Below, in pieces: positions 52,832 to 61,906 of a stretch of DNA of 64,000 nt (positions within the stretch are counted from its first letter, which is position 1; every line of letters starts with the position of its first letter). Source of the stretch: Anaerolineaceae bacterium (GTDB lineage Bacteria > Chloroflexota > Anaerolineae > Aggregatilineales > Phototrophicaceae). A program made the position numbers and the translations under genes. The DNA lies in contig WGMX01000020.1 of NCBI GenBank assembly GCA_016124855.1, positions 1 to 64,000 on the forward strand. Direction: 5' to 3'. The notes below the pieces were generated by a model. It saw only the letters and a program-made list of their open reading frames with translations, made no database searches and was not told the DNA's origin.

Positions 52832-52865
52832 GTCTTTGGGGTGATGTGTTCCTCATCCCAAAGAC
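52832..52865 (+). terminator. 13-bp hairpin between pseudoprotease and VWA genes
   Basis: GTCTTTGGGGTGA (52832-52844) pairs with TCATCCCAAAGAC (52853-52865, one G-U) over an 8-nt loop, 12 nt after the stop. It lacks a T-tract, but its stability suggests termination or attenuation, so the VWA gene may be only partly co-transcribed. Confidence 0.6.
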
Positions 52866-52967
52866 TACCCCTATAGCCAGTTTTCGCTTTGCCCTCAGGT
52901 GAGTTAAGATCATATCAACAGCCATCAGAAACCTTCGTCCGATTTGGTTTGATGAGGTATCCCCAAT

Positions 52968-54350
52968 ATGGACAATCGTATGGTGCAATTTATCCGGGCG
53001 ATGCGCGCGGCGGGGGTGCGTATTTCGCTGGCGGAAAGTCAGGACGCGATGTACGGCGTGGATGCGGTCGGCGCGGGCAACCGTGATGCGTTCCGTTCGA
53101 CACTACGGGCAACACTGGTCAAGGAAGCCCGTGATCAAGGCACGTTTGAATATTTCTTCCCGCTGTTCTTTGGTAATAATCAACCACCGCTGAACAACAT
53201 CCCTGACAATCTCTCGCCTGAAGATCAGCAAAAGTTGCAAGACGCGCTCAAATCGCTCATGGGCAATATGGACGCGCTCAAAGATTTGCTGCGGCAGATG
53301 CTGGAAGGCCGTCCCTTCAGCCAAGATCAGCTTGACCAGATGGGCGAACAGGCAGGGATGAACCAAGGCAGCGAGATGTATCAGCGCCAGTGGTTCGAAC
53401 GGCGCATGAACCGTCAATCCGGAATGCAGCAGCTTCAAGACATGATTGAACAGCTTCTGCAAGAACTGGAAGCGATGGGCATGAGCGACGAGGCGTTGGA
53501 AGATTTGCGCCAACAGCTTCAAGAGAATGCCAAGGGACTGGCTGAACAAATCTCGCAGTATGTGGGTTCGAATTTAGCGGAACGGCTGGCGGAACAAGAA
53601 CCCGACCCTAAGCCTGATTTGTTGGACGTGCCTTTCTCGGAGTTAAGCCAGAACGAAGTGGATGCCATCCGTGACGAAATCCGGCGATTGGCTGCACGAC
53701 TGCGCAGCCGCGCTTCTTTGCGGCAACGACGCGCAAACGCGGGCGAGATGGACCCGCGCAAGATGATGCGCCGGAATATGCGTTACGGTGGCGTGCCGAT
53801 TGAGATGAAGTTCCACACACACCACGTCAAGCCGCGTTTGGTGCTGATTTGTGACATCAGTACGTCGATGCGTTACTGTGCCGAATTCTTGCTGACGCTG
53901 GTCTATGAACTGCAAGATGTGGTTGCTAAGACCGACAGCTTCATTTTTATCAGCGATATGGTAGATATCAGCATGATTTTTGAGGAAAAGCAGCCCCAAG
54001 AAGCAGTTATGCAAGTGCTTTATGAAAATCCACCGGGTTATTACAGCACGGATTTGGGCAACGGCCTGAAAACTTTCCAGCGTGACCATATGAGCAAAGT
54101 CGGCAGCAAGACGACGGTGATTATGCTCGGCGATGGGCGGAATAATTACAATAATCCTCAGATTGGGATTGCTCAAGACATGCAGCGTCATGCGCGGCGG
54201 GTGCTGTGGTTCTGCCCTGAACCGCGCAGCCAATGGGGTACAGGTGACAGTGATATGCACCAGTATGCCCAAGTTTCGGATGGTGTGTATAAAGTCAGCA
54301 ACTTGCGCGAACTGGCGAACGCAGTTGATGCCATTTTGACGGACGGGTAG
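52968..54350 (+). CDS. CoxE-like VWA domain protein
   Basis: The N-terminal half is helical and Gln-rich (LQDMIEQLLQELEAMGMSDEAL). The C-terminal half is a VWA_CoxE domain with MIDAS DISTS (Asp296, Ser298, Ser300), the second-loop Thr in YYSTDLGNGL and Asp in LGDGRNNYNN. CoxE proteins usually partner a MoxR-type AAA+ ATPase to insert cofactors or remodel complexes. No MoxR gene is present; the nearest AAA proteins are the FtsH-like pair. A start after TGAGG is used. Confidence 0.85.
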   Translation: MDNRMVQFIRAMRAAGVRISLAESQDAMYGVDAVGAGNRDAFRSTLRATLVKEARDQGTFEYFFPLFFGNNQPPLNNIPDNLSPEDQQKLQDALKSLMGNMDALKDLLRQMLEGRPFSQDQLDQMGEQAGMNQGSEMYQRQWFERRMNRQSGMQQLQDMIEQLLQELEAMGMSDEALEDLRQQLQENAKGLAEQISQYVGSNLAERLAEQEPDPKPDLLDVPFSELSQNEVDAIRDEIRRLAARLRSRASLRQRRANAGEMDPRKMMRRNMRYGGVPIEMKFHTHHVKPRLVLICDISTSMRYCAEFLLTLVYELQDVVAKTDSFIFISDMVDISMIFEEKQPQEAVMQVLYENPPGYYSTDLGNGLKTFQRDHMSKVGSKTTVIMLGDGRNNYNNPQIGIAQDMQRHARRVLWFCPEPRSQWGTGDSDMHQYAQVSDGVYKVSNLRELANAVDAILTDG

Positions 54351-54890
54351 AGCGTTGTTACAAGTTTGAAGTCAACCCCCACCCTAGCCCTCCCCCGCAA
54401 GCGATGGAGGGAATCAATACAGATTGGCAGTGGGTTTTCTATAAAGCGGTGGATGGTGGTTCACCGCTTTTTGATTCGGAAAATGCAATTTGCGAATCAG
54501 GGGCGGGCGGTTTGTCGGGTTAACCGAAAATAAACTTAAGCAGTAATAAGTTGCAAGAGGCAAGTTACAAGTTAAGAAAAGATAATTGAGACGCAGAGAT
54601 ACAGAGAGCAAGGCGGAGGGGTGGAAGTTATACAGTCGGACAAGTCCTTAAATGATTGCTCCATAGAACCGATAATTGTATGATGACTTCTAATAAGTGA
54701 CAGGTAGTGCTGCATTAAGTGGTGGATTCGGTAATTCCCCTCCCTAAATCCCTCCCCGCTTCGCAGAGAGGGACTTTAAAACTTCTTGTGAACTCTTGTG
54801 ATGTCTTCAAAAGATGTCTTTGTCGCTATAATGGACTCTCGGACGTTTACTGTGGTGTTAGCAACTGACAAAACTGATTAGAGGTTAATT
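54351..54890. other. Repeat-rich intergenic region
   Basis: No gene is supported. It contains the 40-bp AACCCCCACCC repeat (54374-54412), a CAAGAGGCAAGTTACAAG stretch with GAGACGCAGAGATACAGAG (54550-54605), and a C-rich/G-rich repeat ending GACTTTAAAAC (about 54735-54780). These are the same three families found at 30.3-30.7 kb. Confidence 0.65.
54374..54412. repeat. 40-bp dispersed repeat, copy 3
   Basis: AACCCCCACCCTAGCCCTCC then CGCAAGCGATGGAGGGA; the third copy of the family, 24 nt after the VWA gene stop, possibly acting as its 3' hairpin. Confidence 0.8.
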
Positions 54891-55286
54891 ATGCTATCTC
54901 CAATTTTGGCGTGTTCGAGTGTACCGAAGGCAATTGAATATTACACGCAAAAGTTGGGCTTTGAGTTGGCGTGGTCGATGCCGCCCAATGTTCAAGGCGA
55001 AACGGAGTTCGCGTGTGTCAAACTGGCAGATTGTGAAATTTTGTTGGGTGTGACAGCCGGTTTCGTCGAGGATGCCGATCTGGACAAGCGCGGTACAGGT
55101 ATTCAGATTTATATCAATCTGCCGCTGTCGGTGAGCATTGTGTCATTGTATGAGGTTGCAAAAGCGCGAGGCGCGACCATCACAAAAGAGTTGGAAACGC
55201 GGGAATGGGGTGAACGGGCGTTTACGGTGGATGATGCGGATGGTTATGATTTGATGTTCGCGCAGCCGCCGCCACCGGTTAAATAA
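54891..55286 (+). CDS. VOC/glyoxalase-superfamily protein
   Basis: The 131-residue protein has the paired beta-alpha-beta-beta-beta modules: SSVPKAIEYYTQKLGFELAWS and, in the second half, LYEVAKARGATITKELETREWGERAFTVDDADGYDLMFAQ. The metal ligand position (Glu in REWGERAF or the final FA region) is partly recognisable. It may be a dioxygenase-like, resistance or binding protein; substrate unknown. GAGGTTAATT precedes the ATG. It shares a perfect hairpin terminator with the convergent ftsK. Confidence 0.82.
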   Translation: MLSPILACSSVPKAIEYYTQKLGFELAWSMPPNVQGETEFACVKLADCEILLGVTAGFVEDADLDKRGTGIQIYINLPLSVSIVSLYEVAKARGATITKELETREWGERAFTVDDADGYDLMFAQPPPPVK

Positions 55287-55311
55287 GGGTTTATGTAATA
55301 CCGAATCAAAA

Positions 55312-55336
55312 AGGGGTTTGCCAGCGGCAAACCCCT
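55312..55336. terminator. Bidirectional hairpin terminator
   Basis: AGGGGTTTGCC (55312-55322) pairs perfectly with GGCAAACCCCT (55326-55336) over a 3-nt loop between the convergent VOC and ftsK genes. Confidence 0.85.
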
Positions 55337-55355
55337 AGGAGAGCAACAAGGCACG

Positions 55356-58300
55356 TTATTTCATGGGGAGAACTTCACGGGGTTTCGCGCCTTCGACGGC
55401 TGGCCCGATGATGCCCTCTTCTTCCATACGGTCGATAAGGCGGGCAGAACGGGTGTAGCCGATGCGTAAGCGGCGCTGCAACAGGGACACCGAGGCTTTA
55501 CCCAAACGGCGCACCATATCAACAGCCTCTTCGTACAGTACGTCCTCTTGATCGTCGGAGGCATCATCGTCTCCGCCACGCCCGCTGCCATTTCCAGCAC
55601 TGGTGTTGGACTTCATGTCAGTATCCCAGAAAGCCTGCTGGGCTTGAACGCGTTCGCTGCCGGCAACGACCGAGCGTGACGGTTCAACAACGGTGTTATC
55701 GACTACCAGAGCGCTGATCGGTCGCGCGGCCACATCATCAGCGGAAATTTGCGACTTCCAGTAACGGGTGATGTTCTGGATTTCTTGATCCGACACATAC
55801 ACACCCTGCAAACGGAGGGCTGCCGGAGCGTCACCGCTCATGTAGAGCATATCACCCTTACCAAGCAGCCGTTCAGCGCCGGGTTGGTCGAGAATAACGC
55901 GGCTGTCAACACCGCCCGCCACCGCGAAAGCGATACGTGCCGGGAAGTTGGCTTTGATCAAACCGGTGACGACATCGACCGATGGACGCTGCGTGGCGAT
56001 CACCAGATGGATACCGGTGGCGCGTGCCAGCGCTGCGATACGGGTGATGACCCGTTCCGTTTCGTCCGGCGCGAGCATCATCAAGTCGGCTAATTCGTCG
56101 ATAATGACGACGATATACGGCATTTGTTCGGCATCGGGTTGCAGATGCTTATTGTAGTCCTCAATGTTACGTGCGCCTGCCAGACTGAACTTCTTATAGC
56201 GCTCGTCCATTTCGCGCGTGACCCATTTGAGTACGCCGACGATGCGTTCGAGTTCAACCACGACCGGCGCGACCAAATGCGGAATGCCGTTATAACCGGT
56301 CAATTCAACGCGCTTGGGGTCAACCATGATGAACTTGACTTTGTCAGGCGGGTTCATGGCGACCAAACTGGTAATAATGGCATTCACGCAGACTGATTTA
56401 CCGGAACCGGTTGTACCTGCAATCAGTAAGTGGGGCATCGAACCCAAGTCGGCTGAAATCGGCGTACCATCAACACTTTGTCCCAACGCGATGGCTAAGG
56501 GCGATTTGTTGAAGATTTTCTTGAACTGATCAGATTCCATGACGTCGCGCAAGCTGACCAACGAGGCTTGATCGTTCGGCACTTCGATACCGACATAGCC
56601 TTTGCCGGGAACAGGCGCTTCAATACGGATGGATTTGGCGCCCATCGCCAACTGTAAGTCTTTATCAAGTTGGGCAATCGCACCGACCTTGACACGGTTT
56701 TTCTTGCCGCTGCGAGTGACCAGATAATCCGGCTCGACACCGAACTGGGTAATCACAGGGCCGGTATTGACTTCAACCACTTTACCGGGCGCACCGAAGC
56801 TCTGTAACGTTTCCTCGATAATCTTGGCGCGGCGTAATAATTCGCCACGATCAAAGTCATTTTCCGAACCGGGCATCAGCACCTGCGATATGCTGGGCAT
56901 GCGCCATTCTTTGCGCTTACGCGGCACGTTGGTGGGTGCGGTTGTGCCTACGCCGGGTTGACGCAGCGGAATTTCCGGTGAGCGACCGATGGGTGTGGCA
57001 TCCGGTACGGCGGCAGCGGCGGTATGGGCTGGCGGCGGTGGCGGCGTTGTGAGGGCTGCGCTTGCCATGCCATCGCGTCCACCGGGGTTGATGGTCACAC
57101 CAGCCGGGTCAGGCGGCTTGCCGTAAGATGGCGCGGCAGGTTCGGCCTTAGGACGCGGCGCTTCGGATTTTTCCGGCTCATAGGCTTTAGCTGGTGCTGC
57201 TGCCGAGGCTGACGGTTTACTATCATTCCAGAAAGCGGCAGCAGGCTGCGGCGCTTTGTTATCCGACGCTGGCACAGCCGGTTTATCCACTGTGGGTGAG
57301 GTGGGCGGCGAGGTTGGTTTGCCAAAAGCGCTGCTCGGCGATGGAGGTGGCGCGGCTGGTCTACCAAAGGCGCTGCTCGATGTGGCTGCGGCTGGCGGTG
57401 CAGCCGGCTTACCAAAGGGACTATTCGCAGGCTGTGTACTTGTGCCGTTTCCATTCCCATTCGCGGGCGCAGCCGAGGCCGCCGCCGGTTGGTTTATAGG
57501 GCTGGCTGGTTTATCAGCTTGTGCATCGGGTTTAGCCGACGCTGGCGACGGTACAGGCGCGCCGCCCTGCCGGATTTCATTCAAGCGCCCCATACGATCT
57601 GCGCTGGCTGGTTGGGCATCCGCAGGCCGGTTTGAACCAAAGGTGGTCGCACCAAAACGGCTGGTCTGCTGGCGTGGCATGGGTTCGCCCAAACCCTTGG
57701 GCGTGGCGGGCGGCAGCTTGGACAATTCTTCGCTGTCGTCCATTTCGTCCATATCATCAATTTCGTCGTCCAAGTCATCGAGATCATCTTCAGGCTTGGC
57801 GGCAAAAGGTGATTTATACGGTGTTGACGCCGGTACAGGTGGCTTCGGTGCTGTCGCTGGTGCGCTTGAAATTGTCGCACTGGATGTGCCGAACGGTTTA
57901 GGCGCATCACTGCCGAAGGTACGGGCAGGCGGTGAAGCTGGGCTGGATGCTGGCGAACTGCCTCCAAAGGCCGGACGTGACGGTGGCTGCGATGGGGACG
58001 ATGGACTAAAGGATGAACTCCCTGATGGTGTAGCTGTCGCCGGTTTCATCAATTCACCCAAACGAGCGGGCGGCGGTTCTTGTTTAGCCGGTGCGCTGGA
58101 TGGTGGTGGCATCGGGGAGCGCACTGGCGCGGCAGTTGGAGCCGCCGAGGCTGATGCGTTGATGGTCGCGGCTGCGGATTGGGATGACGGAGTTGCAGAC
58201 GGCGAAGTGGTTGCAGGTGCAGCCGGTTTATCCGCTGGTTTGGCGCTGTCATCTTTGCCGGCACGATTAAATAAGCGACCAAACCCACCGGCAACGGCTC

Positions 58301-60578
58301 CGGCTGTCGCAGCGGCGGCAGTTGTCGCAATCGAAGGTTTGGCGCTGGTATCGGGCGCGGCCTCAGCTCTGGCAGGTGCAGCCGATGCCGGTTCTGCTGA
58401 TTTCCGTCCGGGGATCATGCTGCCAAAACGTCCGGCGATGCCTGAGGCCGGCGAGGGTGTAGGCGCTTTTGTGGCAGATGCAGCCGTTTGGCGCTCGACC
58501 GGAACCAATTCCTGTGTATTAAGGCCGCCGATTTCTTTCTTACCACCGATGTTGATGGCAATCGGACGTTCAGCACGGACAGGCTCGCCAGCCGGTAAAG
58601 CGGCTGCTTCGCTGGCTGCTGGTAAGGCCGCTGCGGCGGGCGCGGCGGGCAAGGCTTGCGCGGTCTCTTTGGTGACACTCAAGGTCGGTGGTGAGGCGGC
58701 TTGTGCCGTCAACTGCTCAAGGGATGCCGCTGCGGCTGCCTGCCGCTGTTGAGCGCGGCGCTGACGTGTATCTTGGAAGCTGCGAACGTTGCTGATGACA
58801 ATCATCGCCAGTTCTGCCGCGCCAATATCGAGCGTGAACATGATGCCGATAATAAACATCAACAAGATCATGAAGAATGCACCGGCTTCGGTGACATTGG
58901 CCACGAGGAAGTAGTAAATCTCCCAACCGATTTCACCGCCACCTGTTTTATAGGCTTTGAGCGATAAATCCATCTGGACGGCGAGTTCTTGGAAGTTGTG
59001 AACGGCGCGGCTGCCGACAAAGTTAAAGGTGTCGATATAACTCATGAACGTCAACAGGGCGATGTAGGTTATGACGATGCCGATAATCCGTTTACGCGGA
59101 ATGACGGGCGCATTTTCGCCAAAGTGACGTGCGATCAACCAAACGCCGACAATCAGCATGGCGACCGGAATAGCGATTGAACCCCATCCCGCGAGGCCGA
59201 TCAGAAAATCGTTGATGGCCTGTGTTAGCTTGCCTTCTGTTGTTGAGAGACGGCTGAAAATCAATGCTAAAGAACTCAACAACAGGGCTACGCCGAGGAT
59301 GTCGAGTTTGGTATCCAGCGAGATGCCAGCCCCATCATCGAGAGTCGGTGCTTTGCTGGTGCGGGCTTTCGGCGCGGGCTTGGCTGATCCGTCTCCGCCA
59401 CTCAAGAAAGAGGGTAAGAAGCGTCCTAAACCGGACTTTGCGCCGGTGCTTGATTTAGTTGTGGCTGGTTTGCTGCCGGGGGCGGAATTACCACCCAATC
59501 GGCCAAAGGGTGACGAACCACCGGTGCTCGGTGTGGCAGGTTTAGAACCACCTACAGTTGGATTGGTGCCGGTTGAGCGTGTACCACCAAAAGCGGATGA
59601 ACTGCTGCTGCTAGAAGCTGCCGGTTTTTTGGGATCTGATTTAGCGCCACCGCCGAAACGTCCAGTAATGCCACCGAGCAAACCACCGGATTTTTGACCG
59701 CTGGTTCCTTTGGGCGTGGCGGGTTTATCGGCTGATTTAGCGCCACCGCCGAAACGTCCTGTGAGGCCGCTTAAACCGCCGCTGATGCCACCGAGTGGGC
59801 TGCCTTTCGGCGCGCTGGTTCCTTTGGGCGTAGCGGGTTTATCGCCCGATTTATCTCCGCCACCGCCAAAACGTCCGGCTAGTCCACCGAAGACACCGGG
59901 TTTTTTATCACTCGAACTGCTTGAGCTGGAAGGGGAAGAACTACTTCCGGCGGGACGGCTGCCAGAACCGAAGGAGCTGCCAGAGCTGCTCGAACCGCTG
60001 CTGCTCGATCCACTGCCAAACGATGAACTTCCGCTTGGTGAGGCGGGACGGTTCGCGCTGGATGAACTGCCAAAACTTCCCGAACTGCTTGAGCCGGAAG
60101 GGGAAGAACTGCTGCTCGGCGGACGGCTTCCACCAAATGGAGATGATCCGCTCGGACTGCTCGAACTGCCGCTGCCGGAACTGCCAAAACTCGACCCGCT
60201 GGTCGGTGGACGGTTACCGCTGCCGAAGCTGCTTGACCCGGAAGGGGACGGACTGCTGCTCGGCGGACGGCTTCCACCAAACGGGGATGTACCTCCGGTG
60301 GATGTGGTTGGACTGCTGGGAGACGTGGGACGGCTTCCACTTGACGAACCTAATGGAGGCCGCGCCGCTGATGAAGCTGAACTGCTCGATACAGGGCTGG
60401 TACGTCCACCAGCTCCCGGTAGATTTGAAGTTGGGCGACTGCTGGAACCACCGAATGGATTCACGCGTGATGACGATGATGAACTACTTTCGTCGTCATC
60501 ATTCTGATCTTCATCATCTTCGATTTCGTCTTCGTCATCGTCGTCAAATTGGTCGTAATCGCCGCCTACATAACGCAT
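55356..60578 (-). CDS. ftsK: FtsK/SpoIIIE-type DNA translocase with very long low-complexity linkers
   Basis: The 1740 residues start with an acidic tract (DYDQFDDDDEDEIEDDEDQ). A Ser/Gly/Pro repeat region (about 35-420) follows, with repeated FGGGAKS.. and SGSSSFGS-like units. Four membrane helices (from about 425 to 605) come next, then a second 650-residue Ala/Pro/Ser linker. The motor domain (from about 1255) has Walker A GTTGSGKS (Lys1394) and Walker B VVIIDELADL. The winged-helix gamma domain is at the C-terminus (KASVSLLQRRLRIGYTRSARLIDRM). It pumps chromosomal DNA through the division septum. The linkers make it roughly twice the usual length. AGGTGAGCCACT precedes the ATG. Confidence 0.93.
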   Translation of the reverse strand: MRYVGGDYDQFDDDDEDEIEDDEDQNDDDESSSSSSSRVNPFGGSSSRPTSNLPGAGGRTSPVSSSSASSAARPPLGSSSGSRPTSPSSPTTSTGGTSPFGGSRPPSSSPSPSGSSSFGSGNRPPTSGSSFGSSGSGSSSSPSGSSPFGGSRPPSSSSSPSGSSSSGSFGSSSSANRPASPSGSSSFGSGSSSSGSSSSGSSFGSGSRPAGSSSSPSSSSSSSDKKPGVFGGLAGRFGGGGDKSGDKPATPKGTSAPKGSPLGGISGGLSGLTGRFGGGAKSADKPATPKGTSGQKSGGLLGGITGRFGGGAKSDPKKPAASSSSSSSAFGGTRSTGTNPTVGGSKPATPSTGGSSPFGRLGGNSAPGSKPATTKSSTGAKSGLGRFLPSFLSGGDGSAKPAPKARTSKAPTLDDGAGISLDTKLDILGVALLLSSLALIFSRLSTTEGKLTQAINDFLIGLAGWGSIAIPVAMLIVGVWLIARHFGENAPVIPRKRIIGIVITYIALLTFMSYIDTFNFVGSRAVHNFQELAVQMDLSLKAYKTGGGEIGWEIYYFLVANVTEAGAFFMILLMFIIGIMFTLDIGAAELAMIVISNVRSFQDTRQRRAQQRQAAAAASLEQLTAQAASPPTLSVTKETAQALPAAPAAAALPAASEAAALPAGEPVRAERPIAINIGGKKEIGGLNTQELVPVERQTAASATKAPTPSPASGIAGRFGSMIPGRKSAEPASAAPARAEAAPDTSAKPSIATTAAAATAGAVAGGFGRLFNRAGKDDSAKPADKPAAPATTSPSATPSSQSAAATINASASAAPTAAPVRSPMPPPSSAPAKQEPPPARLGELMKPATATPSGSSSFSPSSPSQPPSRPAFGGSSPASSPASPPARTFGSDAPKPFGTSSATISSAPATAPKPPVPASTPYKSPFAAKPEDDLDDLDDEIDDMDEMDDSEELSKLPPATPKGLGEPMPRQQTSRFGATTFGSNRPADAQPASADRMGRLNEIRQGGAPVPSPASAKPDAQADKPASPINQPAAASAAPANGNGNGTSTQPANSPFGKPAAPPAAATSSSAFGRPAAPPPSPSSAFGKPTSPPTSPTVDKPAVPASDNKAPQPAAAFWNDSKPSASAAAPAKAYEPEKSEAPRPKAEPAAPSYGKPPDPAGVTINPGGRDGMASAALTTPPPPPAHTAAAAVPDATPIGRSPEIPLRQPGVGTTAPTNVPRKRKEWRMPSISQVLMPGSENDFDRGELLRRAKIIEETLQSFGAPGKVVEVNTGPVITQFGVEPDYLVTRSGKKNRVKVGAIAQLDKDLQLAMGAKSIRIEAPVPGKGYVGIEVPNDQASLVSLRDVMESDQFKKIFNKSPLAIALGQSVDGTPISADLGSMPHLLIAGTTGSGKSVCVNAIITSLVAMNPPDKVKFIMVDPKRVELTGYNGIPHLVAPVVVELERIVGVLKWVTREMDERYKKFSLAGARNIEDYNKHLQPDAEQMPYIVVIIDELADLMMLAPDETERVITRIAALARATGIHLVIATQRPSVDVVTGLIKANFPARIAFAVAGGVDSRVILDQPGAERLLGKGDMLYMSGDAPAALRLQGVYVSDQEIQNITRYWKSQISADDVAARPISALVVDNTVVEPSRSVVAGSERVQAQQAFWDTDMKSNTSAGNGSGRGGDDDASDDQEDVLYEEAVDMVRRLGKASVSLLQRRLRIGYTRSARLIDRMEEEGIIGPAVEGAKPREVLPMK
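59640..60480 (-). repeat. Repetitive DNA encoding the FtsK N-terminal linker
   Basis: Short repeats encode Ser/Gly/Pro units. A roughly 45-bp block containing TTTAGCGCCACCGCCGAAACG and its variants recurs near 59640, 59735 and 59850, and GGCGGACGGCTTCCACCAAA-type units recur at 60118 and 60265. Slippage or recombination is likely to change its length between strains. Confidence 0.7.
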
Positions 60579-60889
60579 AGTGGCTCACCTGTTCAAAACT
60601 TAGTCAACATTCTGGGAACAAACTATTGGGATACGTATCCCTTACCTGCACATGATCGTGAGGGCTGAACAGCTATTACCGACATTTTCAATAATGAAAT
60701 CATACCACAAATGTCGATTCGTGATGTAATTATAGAACATTTGTGTGTAAAACTCAAGCCAAAGGGGCCGCGTCCGGGGGTAATATGCTGTAAACAGAGT
60801 TAATTTCCATCACTGAATAGACGCTGTTAGACCGGTTTTTATTACGTTTGTTGGGGGGTGAGCTTGATGACTCACCCTTTATATTTTGC
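60579..60889. other. Leader of ftsK and 3' hairpin of the FHA gene
   Basis: No gene. GGGTGAG (60856-60862) and CTCACCC (60871-60877) form a hairpin 12 nt after the FHA gene stop, with no T-tract on that strand. The rest is AT-rich and should hold the ftsK promoter; no confident -35/-10 pair was picked. Confidence 0.5.
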
Positions 60890-61906
60890 TTATTGTGTCT
60901 GACGGAGAATCATCCACGTTTCACCGATGACAAGGGGTTTGCCCACATCCCAATAAACCGATTCATTGGGTTTTAAGGGAACTCCATCAAGTGACGTGCC
61001 ATTGGAACTATTGAGATCAGTAACCTTGATGTCAATGGGAGTCGTGCCGGTAATCAGCAGATGAACGCGTGAAACCAGCGGATCAGTGAGTTCAATATCA
61101 GCTGCTTGGCTGCGTCCAATAATCAAACTCTGTTTCTTGGTGTCGAGGGTTTGGGCAAAGGCCGCCTTACCCTTTTCCACAATTTCCAATTTTAGGAATG
61201 CGTAATCAGCCGGTGGCTTTACCAGTTTGGTGCGCTTACTATCTATGCGCGGCGCTTTGTTTTTGTCATCCTGATTTTCGCTGACAACAGCCGGTTGTTC
61301 ACTGGTGGCATGGATTCCCAACCATCTATTATTTATGGCCTGAACGGTAGGGACATCTGCTTCATCCTGTGTTTGACTGCTTAAATCGGTTGCTGACTCG
61401 TGTCTCCGTGTTATTCCAAGGACTTCGTCGCGGATAATGGCTATTTTGTTGGCTGCGTCGTCGCAATGAAATTCCGTCAGCAGTTCGTATGCATATAAGG
61501 CAACATTACGTGCATCGCGAACGGAAACGATTTGTATGTCGTTGGCATATTCGCTGTAAACAGCTTGAAGGATTTGTATACCGCTGCGCCCTGTATTTTT
61601 GAGGATTGGTTCGAACAAACCCCAGCGTCCAAGGATTAGGCTGAGCCACGCGTTTAAGTCTAACTGCTCGATTAAGGCACTTTCATCCAAGGCATCTTTT
61701 GGAAGTTCGGGATCAACAGCTTCGATAATCCCCCGAAGTGCTTTTAGATCAAGCGTGGCATTCAGCTTTTCTTTGTAGGTCTGGATGACGGGCGCGCTGA
61801 TGTTTTCCTGAAGTATGTGGAGAATACGCCCGACACGAGCATGTATCTCGTTTTCGTTTAATTCTTGTTTTTCCTCTACCATTTCCATCATGCTTGTTGC
61901 CTCCAT
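60890..61906 (-). CDS. FHA domain protein
   Basis: The C-terminal 90 residues form an FHA domain: SLIIGRSQAADIELTDPLVSRVHLLI, with the phosphothreonine-binding Arg and Ser/His residues, and VTDLNSSNGTSLDG. The N-terminal 220 residues are helical (ARVGRILHILQENISAPVIQ, LDLNAWLSLILGRWGLFEPIL) and unassigned. Such proteins read Ser/Thr-kinase phosphorylation. No kinase is in the window. The gene is upstream of ftsK on the same strand, separated by 311 bp. Confidence 0.85.
   Translation of the reverse strand: MEATSMMEMVEEKQELNENEIHARVGRILHILQENISAPVIQTYKEKLNATLDLKALRGIIEAVDPELPKDALDESALIEQLDLNAWLSLILGRWGLFEPILKNTGRSGIQILQAVYSEYANDIQIVSVRDARNVALYAYELLTEFHCDDAANKIAIIRDEVLGITRRHESATDLSSQTQDEADVPTVQAINNRWLGIHATSEQPAVVSENQDDKNKAPRIDSKRTKLVKPPADYAFLKLEIVEKGKAAFAQTLDTKKQSLIIGRSQAADIELTDPLVSRVHLLITGTTPIDIKVTDLNSSNGTSLDGVPLKPNESVYWDVGKPLVIGETWMILRQTQ

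Noticed and set aside
52832-54350. Treating the VWA gene as certainly in one operon with the FtsH-like pair
   Set aside because: A stable 13-bp hairpin and a 147-bp gap separate them, so linkage is only suggested, not asserted.
57256-58752. Long open frame (498 codons) on the plus strand opposite ftsK
   Set aside because: It mirrors the Ala/Pro/Ser linker of ftsK on the other strand, is low-complexity, has no family motifs and no ribosome binding site. It is a composition artefact.
59710-60507. Plus-strand Pro/Leu-rich open frame opposite the ftsK N-terminal linker
   Set aside because: Same reason: complementary reading of repetitive Ser/Gly codons.
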